DNA of 42,412 bases, taken from NCBI GenBank assembly GCA_018262195.1, contig JAGTRS010000032.1, positions 1 through 42,412 of the forward strand, given 5' to 3'. Position numbers and translations under genes: made by a program. Of this stretch, positions 10,763 through 18,468 are shown piece by piece; position 1 is the stretch's first letter, and every line of letters begins with the position of its first letter. Under the pieces are notes generated by a model. It was not told the origin of the DNA. It saw only the letters and a list, made by a program, of their open reading frames with translations, and ran no database searches. The stretch is from Pseudomonadota bacterium (GTDB lineage: Bacteria > Pseudomonadota > Gammaproteobacteria > Burkholderiales > Rhodocyclaceae).

Positions 10763-12732
10763 TGTTCAGCATCCGGCGTTCGCTGCGTGCCAAGTTGCTG
10801 CTGGCCAGCGTCATCATCGAGGCGCTGATGCTGGCACTGCTGGTCAGCAACAGCGTGCGCCTGATCGAGCATTATCTTTCCCAACAGCTCGATGCGCGCG
10901 TCCAAACCGTCGAGCTGGCCTACAAGACGGCCGTTGCGGTGCCGCTGGCTTCGCGCGACTACGCCACCTTGCGCGACATCCTCGATGGCTGGCGCAAGGC
11001 CTCTGACATCACCTACCTGGCGGTCACCGATCCCGATGGCCGTATTCTCGCTTCTTCCGGCTGGCCGCCCGGCGACGCCTTGCCGCTGGTCAACCGGAGC
11101 GAGGGACAGATCCGGCACGTCCGTTTTCCCGTCGATTACCTGGGCCAGGTCTACGGTCACATCCATTACGGCATGTCCATCGCCTTCATGGACAAGGCAT
11201 CGGCCGAACTGCTCTGGCAGAGTGGCCTGATCGCGCTGGCCGAAATCGTCTTGTCGCTCGTGTTGCTGTCGATCATCGGCTACCTGCTGACCCGGCATCT
11301 GGTCACTCTGGCCGAGGCGAGCATCAGCGTGGCCAACGGGCATTACGAAGAACGCATGGCGATTTCCGGCGAGGACGAGGTGGCTGTCCTCGCGAAGAAC
11401 TTCAACACGATGACCGACGCGGTCAAAGCTCGCATTGCCGACCTCTCGTATCAGGCCAACCATGACTCGCTGACCGGCCTTTTCAATCGACGCGCCTTCG
11501 AAACCCACCTTGAAGCCGTCCTCAAGGCCGAAGACCTCGTGGCGGATCCGGTCACGCTGCTTTACCTCGATCTCGACCAGTTCAAGGTCGTCAACGACAC
11601 CTGCGGCCACGCCGCCGGCGACGAGCTGCTGATCAGCCTGACGCGGATGATCGAAGAGCGCTTTCCCTATGGTTTTCTCGCCCGGCTGGGCGGCGACGAA
11701 TTCGGCATCGTCATGCGCAACAGCAGCCCGCAGGAAACCATTCGGCGCGCCACCCAGTTGATCGCGGAAATCTGTGCCTTCCCGTTCTCGTGGGACGGTC
11801 GCAGCTTCCGCCTTGGCGCGTCGATTGGCGTCGTCCGTTCCGGCCCCGACATGACGAGTGTCACCGATCTGCTGATCGCTGCCGATACTGCTTGCTACGC
11901 CGCCAAGGAAAGAGGGCGCAACCGCGTCGAGATCTACACACCGACCGACGAGTGGTATCGCCAGCGCAGCGAAGACTTCCGGACCATGCCGCAACTGACG
12001 AGAGCCATCGCGGAAGGCCGCTTCATGCTCTTTCACCAGCGTCAGGAACCACTGAAGCCCGGGCTGCCGATGACGGCCGAAGTCCTGCTGCGCCTTTCCG
12101 ACCAGCTCGGCAAAATCAACTCGCCTAGCCGCTTCATCGCCACGGCCGAGCGCTACAACCTGATGCCCTACATTGATCGCTGGGTCGTCGAAAACGTCTG
12201 CCGCTACATGAGCGACTGGCAAAAGAGCGGGCAGCCGTTTCCATTCCGCCACCTTTCCGTCAATGTCTCGGGCGCCAGCCTGGGCCTCCACGATTTCCCG
12301 GCCTTCGTCCGCCAGCAGATCGAACAGCACGGTATCGACCCGGCCATGCTCTGCTTCGAGATTACCGAAAGCTGCGCCGTCGCCAACCTCGACCAGGCAC
12401 TCGAATTCATTGAGCAAATGCACGCCATCGGCGCCACACTGGCGATCGACGACTTTGGCAGCGGGCTCTCGTCATTCGCCTATCTCAAGCGCTTCAAGGT
12501 CGATTTCCTGAAAATTGACGGCATGTTCGTCAAGAATATTGACCAGGATCCCTGCGACCATGCCGTCGTCGAAGCTATCGTGCAACTGGCCCGCGCCCAT
12601 GACCTGATCACCGTCGCCGAATACGTCTGCAACGCCGCGGTCGATGGCATCGTTCAGGAAATCGGGGTGGATTACGCCCAGGGCTACGTCCATCACGTGC
12701 CGGAGCCGCTGCCTAAAGTACCCAGCCCCTGA
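10762..12732 (+). CDS. Membrane GGDEF-EAL c-di-GMP turnover protein with HAMP domain
   Basis: A 656-residue inner-membrane protein. Membrane segments lie at about residues 9-30 and 155-178 and enclose a periplasmic sensor region; a HAMP domain follows at about 180-230. The diguanylate cyclase domain has an intact GGDEF at 310-314 but no RxxD inhibitory site five residues before it. The phosphodiesterase domain has EVL (440-442) in place of EAL, while the SVNVSG Asn, the EITES Glu, DDFG (563-566), the KID Lys and the AEYV Glu are kept, so hydrolysis remains possible. The start ATG overlaps the stop of the binding-protein gene by one base, implying translational coupling. Its 3' end overlaps the convergent chrA gene by 20 bases. 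Confidence 0.95.
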   Translation: MFSIRRSLRAKLLLASVIIEALMLALLVSNSVRLIEHYLSQQLDARVQTVELAYKTAVAVPLASRDYATLRDILDGWRKASDITYLAVTDPDGRILASSGWPPGDALPLVNRSEGQIRHVRFPVDYLGQVYGHIHYGMSIAFMDKASAELLWQSGLIALAEIVLSLVLLSIIGYLLTRHLVTLAEASISVANGHYEERMAISGEDEVAVLAKNFNTMTDAVKARIADLSYQANHDSLTGLFNRRAFETHLEAVLKAEDLVADPVTLLYLDLDQFKVVNDTCGHAAGDELLISLTRMIEERFPYGFLARLGGDEFGIVMRNSSPQETIRRATQLIAEICAFPFSWDGRSFRLGASIGVVRSGPDMTSVTDLLIAADTACYAAKERGRNRVEIYTPTDEWYRQRSEDFRTMPQLTRAIAEGRFMLFHQRQEPLKPGLPMTAEVLLRLSDQLGKINSPSRFIATAERYNLMPYIDRWVVENVCRYMSDWQKSGQPFPFRHLSVNVSGASLGLHDFPAFVRQQIEQHGIDPAMLCFEITESCAVANLDQALEFIEQMHAIGATLAIDDFGSGLSSFAYLKRFKVDFLKIDGMFVKNIDQDPCDHAVVEAIVQLARAHDLITVAEYVCNAAVDGIVQEIGVDYAQGYVHHVPEPLPKVPSP

Positions 12733-14047
12733 GCAGCAGGCCGCACACCGCGCAAGCGGCGATCACCAACATCACATTTGCCTGATAACGAAACAGCGCG
12801 ATGGCGGCGGCAACGCTCAGGCCAGCCGCTGCCCACTCGAAATGCCCGGAAAAGCCGGCCGGCCAGAAGACGTGATAAGCGAAAAACAGCGCCAGGTTGA
12901 GGATCACGCCGACCACGGCAGCCGTGATCGCGCTCAACGGCGCCGTGAAGTTGAGATTGCCGTGCGTCGTCTCGACCAGCGGCCCGCCGAGCAGGATGAA
13001 CACGAATGAGGGCAGGAAGGTGAACCACGTCACCACGCAGGCGGCCACGGTCCCGGCCAGGAACAGCCCGTCCGGCCCGAACAGCGCCTGCATTTCAGCC
13101 GTCTGGTAGCCGCCGACGAAGGCAACGAAGGCAACGACCATGATCAGCGGCCCGGGCGTCGTTTCGCCGAGGGCCAGGCCGTCGATCATCTGCGTCGGCG
13201 TCAGCCAGCCGAAATGCGTCACCGCCCCCTGATAGACGTAGGGCAACACGGCATAGGCGCCACCGAAAGTGAGCAGCGCGGCCTTGGTGAAGAACCAGCC
13301 CATCTGAGTCAGCGTGTGGCTCCAGCCCAGCGTGACAGTCAGCAGGCCCATGGGTAGCGTCCAGAGCAGGGTGCCGATGACCACCACTCGGGCCACCCTC
13401 GACCAGCTGAAACGGGCGTGTTCAGGCGTTGGCGTCTCATCGTCGATCAGCGCCGAAATTTTGATTTTGGCCGATTTTTCCGGTTCACCGTGGGAATGCG
13501 GCCCGGGCGGCCCGAAGCGACCGCCGACGTAGCCGATCAGCCCGGCGACCACGACGATGGCCGGAAACGGCGTGCCAAAAGCAAAGATGGCGATGAAGGC
13601 CGCTCCGGCAATCGCCCACAGCAGCCGCGTCTTGAGCGCCCGCGAGCCGATCCGCCAGGCTGCCTGCAGCACGATGGCGGTGACCGCCGGCTTGATGCCG
13701 AAAAACAGCCCGGCAACCAGCGTCGTGTTGCCGTAGGCAATGTAGATCCACGATAGCCCAATCAGGATGAACAGCGAGGGCAGCACGAACAGCACGCCGG
13801 CAACGATGCCTCCCCAGGTCCGGTGCATGAGCCAGCCGATGTAAGTCGCCAGCTGCTGCGCCTCCGGGCCGGGCAGCATCATGCAGTAATTGAGGGCATG
13901 CAGGAAACGGCCTTCCGACAACCAGCGGCGCTTGTCGACCAGCTCCTGATGCATCATCGCAATCTGCCCGGCCGGGCCGCCGAAGCTGATGAAGCCGAGT
14001 TTGAGCCAGAAGCGGAAGGCTTCCCAAAAAGGGATATTGGGCTGCAT
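12713..14047 (-). CDS. chrA: Chromate transporter family protein ChrA
   Basis: A 444-residue two-domain CHR-family membrane transporter. Each half carries the family signature: KLGFISFGGPAGQIAMMHQE and ALLTFGGAYAVLPYVYQGAV, with MLPGPEAQQLATYIGW and LGETTPGPLIMVVAFVAFVGGY as the paired conserved helices. About ten to twelve membrane segments are evident, with a charged cytosolic linker near residues 200-230. Family members export chromate; other anions are possible for uncharacterised members. I place the start at ATG 14047, whose first base is the last base of the upstream gene's stop codon (TGATG), rather than at the further-upstream in-frame ATG at 14284, which would run through most of that gene. 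It is thus coupled to the YqaA-type gene. Confidence 0.92.
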   Translation of the reverse strand: MQPNIPFWEAFRFWLKLGFISFGGPAGQIAMMHQELVDKRRWLSEGRFLHALNYCMMLPGPEAQQLATYIGWLMHRTWGGIVAGVLFVLPSLFILIGLSWIYIAYGNTTLVAGLFFGIKPAVTAIVLQAAWRIGSRALKTRLLWAIAGAAFIAIFAFGTPFPAIVVVAGLIGYVGGRFGPPGPHSHGEPEKSAKIKISALIDDETPTPEHARFSWSRVARVVVIGTLLWTLPMGLLTVTLGWSHTLTQMGWFFTKAALLTFGGAYAVLPYVYQGAVTHFGWLTPTQMIDGLALGETTPGPLIMVVAFVAFVGGYQTAEMQALFGPDGLFLAGTVAACVVTWFTFLPSFVFILLGGPLVETTHGNLNFTAPLSAITAAVVGVILNLALFFAYHVFWPAGFSGHFEWAAAGLSVAAAIALFRYQANVMLVIAACAVCGLLLRGWVL

Positions 14048-14472
14048 CAGGTACTCACCGCCGTCTGGGCGACCAGCCAGTAGCGCGCAAACTTGCCGAT
14101 AGCCATAAACATACAACAGGGCAACCAGTGCAGGCGCAGCCAGCCGGCCGCGATGCACAGCGCGTCGCCGATGATTGGCGCCCAAGCCAGCAGCAAGGCG
14201 GGGCTGCCCCAGCGTTCCAGCTTGTCGCGATGCGGCAGGTTTTCCAGGTTTTTCCAGCGCGGCAAAAAGCGGCCGCACCACCACGACACCATGCCGCCCC
14301 CGGTATTGCCGATCGTGGCGAAGAGCAACGCCGGGCCGAATTCAGCCGGATGCAGGCGCAAAAAACCCCACAACAGCGCCTCCGAACCGCCGGGCAGCAC
14401 CGTGGCCGAGAGAAAACTGGCTGCCAGCAGGCCCCAAAGCCCGCTTTCCGCCGTGACGTTTAGCCACTCCAC
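14047..14472 (-). CDS. YqaA-type small DedA-like membrane protein
   Basis: A 141-residue membrane protein of the YqaA (SNARE-associated/DedA-like) group. Family patterns include LLAASFLSATVLPGGSEALL, ATIGNTGGGMVSWWCGR and LLLAWAPIIGDALCIAAGWLRL. Four to five hydrophobic segments are visible. The start is a GTG at 14472 with an AGGGGAG site upstream. The stop codon shares one base with the chrA start, so the two are translationally coupled. The gene is divergent from ilvA, only 38 bases away. DedA-type proteins are linked to membrane homeostasis and lipid flipping; the role of this subgroup is not known. Confidence 0.88.
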   Translation of the reverse strand: MEWLNVTAESGLWGLLAASFLSATVLPGGSEALLWGFLRLHPAEFGPALLFATIGNTGGGMVSWWCGRFLPRWKNLENLPHRDKLERWGSPALLLAWAPIIGDALCIAAGWLRLHWLPCCMFMAIGKFARYWLVAQTAVST

Positions 14473-14510
14473 CCGTAGAATCTCCCCTTTGCCTTAATGA
14501 GTTGCGCCCA

Positions 14511-16043
14511 ATGCACCCGGATTATCTCGAAAAAGTTCTTAACGCACAGGTTTATGACGTGGCTATCGAAACGCCGCTCGACCTGGCCTGCAACCTTTCC
14601 GCCCGGGTCGGCAACAAGATTATTCTGAAGCGCGAAGACATGCAGCCGGTGTTTTCCTTCAAGCTGCGCGGCGCCTACAACAAGATCGCTAGCCTCTCGC
14701 CCGAGAAGATGAAGCGCGGCGTCATCTGCGCCTCGGCCGGCAACCATGCTCAGGGTGTGGCCCTGTCGGCCAAGAAGCTGGGCTGCCGGGCGGTCATCGT
14801 CATGCCGACCTCGACGCCGGGCATCAAGATCGATGCCGTCCGCTCGCGCGGCGGCGAAGTCGTGCTGCATGGTGATTCCTTCGACGAAGCCTACGCCCAT
14901 GCCGTCGAACTCGAAAAGACCGAGAAGCTGACCTTCGTCCATCCCTTCGACGATCCCGAAGTGATCGCCGGGCAGGGCACGGTCGCCATGGAAATCCTGC
15001 GTCAGCACTCGCGCCACAATGGACCGATCACTGCCGTCTTCTGTGCCATCGGCGGTGGCGGGCTGGCCGCCGGGGTGGCCGCCTACATCAAGCGCCTGCG
15101 CCCGGAAATCAAGGTCATCGGTGTTGAAACCTTCGACGCCGATGCGATGAAGCAATCGATCGCCAAGGGCCATCGCGTTCGTCTTGACCAGGTTGGCCTG
15201 TTCGCCGACGGCACCGCCGTCAAGTTCGTCGGCGAAGAAACTTTCCGGCTGTGCAAGGAATACCTCGACGACATCATCCTTGTCGACACCGACGCCATCT
15301 GCGCCGCCATCAAGGACGTTTTCGAGGACACCCGCTCGATTCTCGAACCGGCCGGTTCGCTGGCCGTTGCCGGGGCCAAGGAATACGCCCGCCAGCACAA
15401 ACTCAAGGACAAGAACCTGATTGCGGTGACTTCCGGCGCCAACATGAATTTCGACCGCCTGCGCTTTGTCGCCGAGCGCGCCGAGTTCGGCGAACAGCGC
15501 GAAGCCGTTTTCGCCGTCACGCTGCCCGAGAAGCCGGGCGCCTACAAGAAATTCCTGTCGCTGATCGGCAAGCGCAACGTCACCGAATTCAACTACCGCT
15601 ACCATACGGCCAGCGAAGCTCACGTCTTCGTCGGCGTGCAGGTTGCCGACCGCAAGGAATCGCTGAAGTTGGTGGACAGCCTGCAAAAGCACGGCTACCC
15701 GACGCTGGACCTGACCGACGACGAAATGGCCAAGAACCATATCCGTCACATGGTCGGTGGCCACGCCCCGGCGGTCTGCGAAAAGGGTATGCGCGAGCTG
15801 CTCTACCGCTTCGAATTCCCGGAACGGCCGGGCGCCCTGATGAATTTCCTGACCCAGATGAGCGCCGGCTGGAACATCAGCCTCTTCCATTACCGCAACC
15901 ACGGCGCCGACTACGGTCGCGTGCTGGTCGGCATGCAGGTGCCACCGGGCGATATGGACCAATTCAAGGAGTTCCTGACCAACCTCGGCTACGCCCACTG
16001 GGACGAAAGCCAGAATCCGGCTTACAAGCTGTTTCTGGGGTAG
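14511..16043 (+). CDS. ilvA: Threonine ammonia-lyase, biosynthetic (threonine deaminase)
   Basis: PLP-dependent enzyme converting threonine to 2-oxobutanoate and ammonia, the first committed step of isoleucine synthesis; 510 residues, the usual length of the long biosynthetic form. The PLP lysine lies in PVFSFKLRGAYNK (Lys51), with SAGNHAQGVALSA and the phosphate-binding glycine loop AIGGGGLAAGVAAY. Two ACT-like regulatory domains follow (from about residue 335: FAVTLPEKPGAYKKFLSLIG, and YRFEFPERPGALMNFLTQM), giving allosteric control by isoleucine and valine in the family. I use the ATG at 14511; a TTG nine bases upstream in frame is less likely. The gene ends at a strong hairpin shared with azlCD. 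Confidence 0.97.
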   Translation: MHPDYLEKVLNAQVYDVAIETPLDLACNLSARVGNKIILKREDMQPVFSFKLRGAYNKIASLSPEKMKRGVICASAGNHAQGVALSAKKLGCRAVIVMPTSTPGIKIDAVRSRGGEVVLHGDSFDEAYAHAVELEKTEKLTFVHPFDDPEVIAGQGTVAMEILRQHSRHNGPITAVFCAIGGGGLAAGVAAYIKRLRPEIKVIGVETFDADAMKQSIAKGHRVRLDQVGLFADGTAVKFVGEETFRLCKEYLDDIILVDTDAICAAIKDVFEDTRSILEPAGSLAVAGAKEYARQHKLKDKNLIAVTSGANMNFDRLRFVAERAEFGEQREAVFAVTLPEKPGAYKKFLSLIGKRNVTEFNYRYHTASEAHVFVGVQVADRKESLKLVDSLQKHGYPTLDLTDDEMAKNHIRHMVGGHAPAVCEKGMRELLYRFEFPERPGALMNFLTQMSAGWNISLFHYRNHGADYGRVLVGMQVPPGDMDQFKEFLTNLGYAHWDESQNPAYKLFLG

Positions 16044-16059
16044 ATACCGCTTTCTGGAT

Positions 16060-16095
16060 TGGCAGATGGCTCCGCTAGCCATCTGCCAGGTTTTC
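16060..16095 (+). terminator. Terminator between convergent ilvA and azlCD
   Basis: A perfect 12-base-pair inverted repeat (TGGCAGATGGCT / AGCCATCTGCCA, arms 16060-16071 and 16077-16088) with a 5-base loop, followed on the plus strand by GGTTTTCA. It lies 16 bases after the ilvA stop and overlaps nothing coding. The T-run is short, so efficiency is uncertain; the stem would also form in the azlD transcript. Confidence 0.75.
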
Positions 16096-16420
16096 ACCCC
16101 AGCCAGGCCTGCACCACCCACAGCGCCGCCATCCCTGCCGCTATCGTCGCCAACACGCTGTGCGTCAAACGGGCGACCAGCAAGGCCACCAGCGCTGCCC
16201 ACAGCCGCGGGTTGTCGGGTGTCGCATTCAGATTACCGCCGATCAAAAATATCTCCGGCGCAATCAGGGCGCCCAAGATGGCCGGTGGCACGTAGCGCAG
16301 CACGTTCGAAATGCGCGGATCAGCCGGGAGGTGGTGGCCGAAGGCGATGAACGATAGTCGGATCAGAAAAGTCACCAGCCCGCAGGCCGCCATCGTCAGC
16401 AGCAGCGTAGTCGTACTCAC
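16094..16420 (-). CDS. azlD: AzlD-family branched-chain amino acid export subunit
   Basis: A 108-residue protein with four hydrophobic segments, of the AzlD family. Typical features are CGLVTFLIRLSFIAFG near the N-terminus and the VLRYVPPAILGALIAPEIFL block. AzlD pairs with AzlC in exporting branched-chain amino acids (BrnFE-like). The start ATG at 16420 overlaps the azlC stop codon in ATGA, giving translational coupling. It is convergent with ilvA. Confidence 0.93.
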   Translation of the reverse strand: MSTTTLLLTMAACGLVTFLIRLSFIAFGHHLPADPRISNVLRYVPPAILGALIAPEIFLIGGNLNATPDNPRLWAALVALLVARLTHSVLATIAAGMAALWVVQAWLG

Positions 16421-17118
16421 GGTTTTTTCCCGTCAAAGCGCCGCATAAACAAACCGAAAGCGATGCCCACCCCGGCCGCCACCAGCAGACCCAGCTTGTG
16501 CGGCAGAAGCAGCGCCGGCAGCACGACCGCCGCTGCGGCAATCGCTGCCCAAGCATCGCTGCGCCGATGCACCGAGAGCACCAGCAGGGCAATGAAAGTC
16601 AGGGCAATGGAAAAGTCCAGCGACCAGCTTTCCGGAATCGCTGCCCCGAGCAGCACCCCGGCCAGTGTCGACAACTGCCAGCCTGACCACAGCGTGAACC
16701 CCGTGCCGCACAAAAACCAGTGGCGATGCGCCGTCGCCGGACCGTCGCGCAGGCGGCCAATCGCTGCGGCAAACGCCTCGTCGGTCAATAGATAGGCCAG
16801 CAACAACTTCCACCGCCACGGCAGGTTGCTCAAATAATCGGCCACCGCCGCGCTGTAGAGCAGGTGGCGCAGATTCACCACGCCCACCGTCGTCACTATC
16901 ACCGCCGGCGGCATCCCACCACCCCACAGTTGGGCAAAGACAACCTGCGACGAACCGCCAAATATCAGCGATGAACTCAATACCACCGCCCAACCTGGCA
17001 AACCTGCGGCCAACCCAAGCACGCCGAAAATCAGCCCGAACGGCACCACGCCGAGCAACAGCGGCAACTCGGCGCGAACACCACCGAGAAATTCGGCGCG
17101 GGGAGAATCGTCAATCAT
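16417..17118 (-). CDS. azlC: AzlC-family branched-chain amino acid exporter subunit
   Basis: A 233-residue membrane protein of the AzlC (BrnF-like) family, the large subunit of a branched-chain amino acid exporter. Recognisable parts are the LPLLLGVVPFGLIFGVLGLAAGL helix pair, SSLIFGGSSQVVFAQLWGGG, NLRHLLYSAAVADYL and the LLTDEAFAAA segment. I take the start at ATG 17118 (MIDDSPRAEF); further-upstream in-frame starts add 22 residues with no family resemblance. The ribosome-binding site is poor. The gene leads directly into azlD. Position next to ilvA fits a shared concern with isoleucine-pathway balance. Confidence 0.93.
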   Translation of the reverse strand: MIDDSPRAEFLGGVRAELPLLLGVVPFGLIFGVLGLAAGLPGWAVVLSSSLIFGGSSQVVFAQLWGGGMPPAVIVTTVGVVNLRHLLYSAAVADYLSNLPWRWKLLLAYLLTDEAFAAAIGRLRDGPATAHRHWFLCGTGFTLWSGWQLSTLAGVLLGAAIPESWSLDFSIALTFIALLVLSVHRRSDAWAAIAAAAVVLPALLLPHKLGLLVAAGVGIAFGLFMRRFDGKKP

Positions 17119-17293
17119 CCAAGCTGGCGGGGTGGGTAGCGAAGCCGCTATGCTAATCCATCGATACCAGCGCATTCGGCCCAAGTTTCAATAAGGTGGC
17201 CCCATCGATTGAAAACTGAAACCGCCCCGATCGGCCATTTCAAATTTGGGCGTTTTCTCCAGCCTCCCCTTAAAAGTCAGCCTTTTCACCCAA

Positions 17294-17379
17294 AATTTAC
17301 CCCATACACGATCATTCCATTGGGTAAATAAGAACACCTGCGCTACACTTACCCAATGTTTATTGCATTTATTGGGTAA
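17294..17379 (+). promoter_or_regulatory. Operator-like cluster of ATTGGGTAA boxes with promoter
   Basis: A 10-base box CATTGGGTAA at 17318-17327 is repeated as an exact inverted copy TTACCCAATG at 17349-17358, and as a 9-base direct copy ATTGGGTAA at 17371-17379, three bases before the ATG of the downstream gene. A degenerate copy, TTTACCCCAT, lies near 17296-17305. A plausible promoter fits inside: TTGGGT (17320-17325), 18 bases, TACACT (17344-17349), with boxes overlapping both elements. This looks like a repressor-binding array. No regulator gene is adjacent. Confidence 0.6.
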
Positions 17380-17382
17380 TCA

Positions 17383-18396
17383 ATGAAACCCCCGGCGCTT
17401 TTTCGCCCTAACCAGCCCGCTTTCAGCCAGCAATACGCGGCAATAAAAGAGCAGTCACTCACTGCCGGCTCCTTGCTGCCAGGCACACCCGGCTCGCTGC
17501 AACTGCGTCGGGGCACCGGCTATGCCTACTGGTACCGGGTCTATTATCCGGTCCCCGGCAAGCAAACCGAAACGCTGGTCGGGCGCGAAGGCGACAGCGC
17601 CGCCGAAAACGCCATGCGGGCACAGATGGATTTCGCCGAATCGACCGCCCGCCAAGTCGGCATGCTGCGCAAGCTGGGATTTCTCGTCGCCGACAAGATC
17701 AGCGCCCGCGCGCTGGTCGAACTGCATAACCTCGGCGCCTTCGAGGCCGGGCTGCTGATTGGCGGCAGGCTAGGCTGCATCGCCTGGCTCAACGAACTCG
17801 GCGCCCGCGTTCGCCTGCCGGCAGGTGAAACGGTTTCCCCCCAACTCGAACTGCTTGCGCTGACTGATTTCTTCAAGCACGGGCTCGCAGCCAAGCTGCC
17901 GCTGGTCGCCGGCAGCGATTCATCCACGCCATCCGCTTGCCACGGCGCCATCGAGCTACCCGGACTCTTGCCCATTCCAGCCAGCCTCCTTATTGGCGAC
18001 CACGCCGACATCTCCGATTCACCCCTGGCCTGGTTGGCCACGATCATCCCCGATCACGACTACCTCTCTACCGACCCCGCGCCCGGCGCGGTGCTCGCCG
18101 GCAGCCACTGCATCCCGGTTCGCCTGCCACAGGCGGCCCGGCTTGTCTGGCACCAGCTCAGCGCCAGCCCGCAATACCTCGCGCCAGTCGCCGACATTGA
18201 ACGCCGCTTGGCGCTCGCCCTCGCCGCCGCGCTGCTTGCCCAAGACCCGTGGGCCATGCTCACCGCCTGGGAGACCGCACCGTCTGCCATCACGGAGCCC
18301 ATACGCCCGCTGCGCGAAACCCTGCTCGCCAGCGCAGCCGCCCACCCGGATTTGCAGGATCTGCTCGCTGACTGCCTGGGCGGCACCGCGTCCTGA
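17383..18396 (+). CDS. Possible nucleotidyltransferase-fold (GSU2403-like) protein, catalytic motif not seen
   Basis: A 337-residue soluble protein I cannot assign firmly. The segment at residues 37-69 (GSLQLRRGTGYAYWY, then VYYPVPGKQTETLVG) and the later VADKISARALVELHNLGAFEAGLLIGGRLGCIAWLNELGA resemble in layout the GSU2403 family of nucleotidyltransferase-fold proteins, in which a GS..R...YWY..Y.P.G entry strand precedes the fold. The D-x-D metal-binding motif expected after that region is not visible, so it may be a divergent or inactive member. The rest is Ala- and Leu-rich with little to recognise. It stands alone between divergent azlC and a convergent gene, behind an array of repeated boxes, which suggests tight and perhaps automatic control. 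Toxin-like or defence roles known for other nucleotidyltransferase-fold proteins are speculation here. Confidence 0.55.
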   Translation: MKPPALFRPNQPAFSQQYAAIKEQSLTAGSLLPGTPGSLQLRRGTGYAYWYRVYYPVPGKQTETLVGREGDSAAENAMRAQMDFAESTARQVGMLRKLGFLVADKISARALVELHNLGAFEAGLLIGGRLGCIAWLNELGARVRLPAGETVSPQLELLALTDFFKHGLAAKLPLVAGSDSSTPSACHGAIELPGLLPIPASLLIGDHADISDSPLAWLATIIPDHDYLSTDPAPGAVLAGSHCIPVRLPQAARLVWHQLSASPQYLAPVADIERRLALALAAALLAQDPWAMLTAWETAPSAITEPIRPLRETLLASAAAHPDLQDLLADCLGGTAS

Positions 18397-18444
18397 GAAG
18401 CTGTTCGCTATCTTCTGTGAAGCATTCATCGCCCCCGAACCCTT

Positions 18445-18468
18445 TAAAGGGAGGGAGTCTTCCCTTTA
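18445..18468. terminator. Possible bidirectional terminator hairpin
   Basis: An 8-base inverted repeat, TAAAGGGA (18445-18452) and TCCCTTTA (18461-18468), with an 8-base loop sits between two convergent genes. It overlaps the stop codon of the minus-strand gene. There is no long T-run, so it is a weak candidate. Confidence 0.4.

Noticed and set aside
10720..12423. A 567-codon open frame antisense to the GGDEF-EAL gene
   Set aside because: It is a mirror of a well-supported gene with intact GGDEF and EAL features; composition is typical of an antisense shadow.
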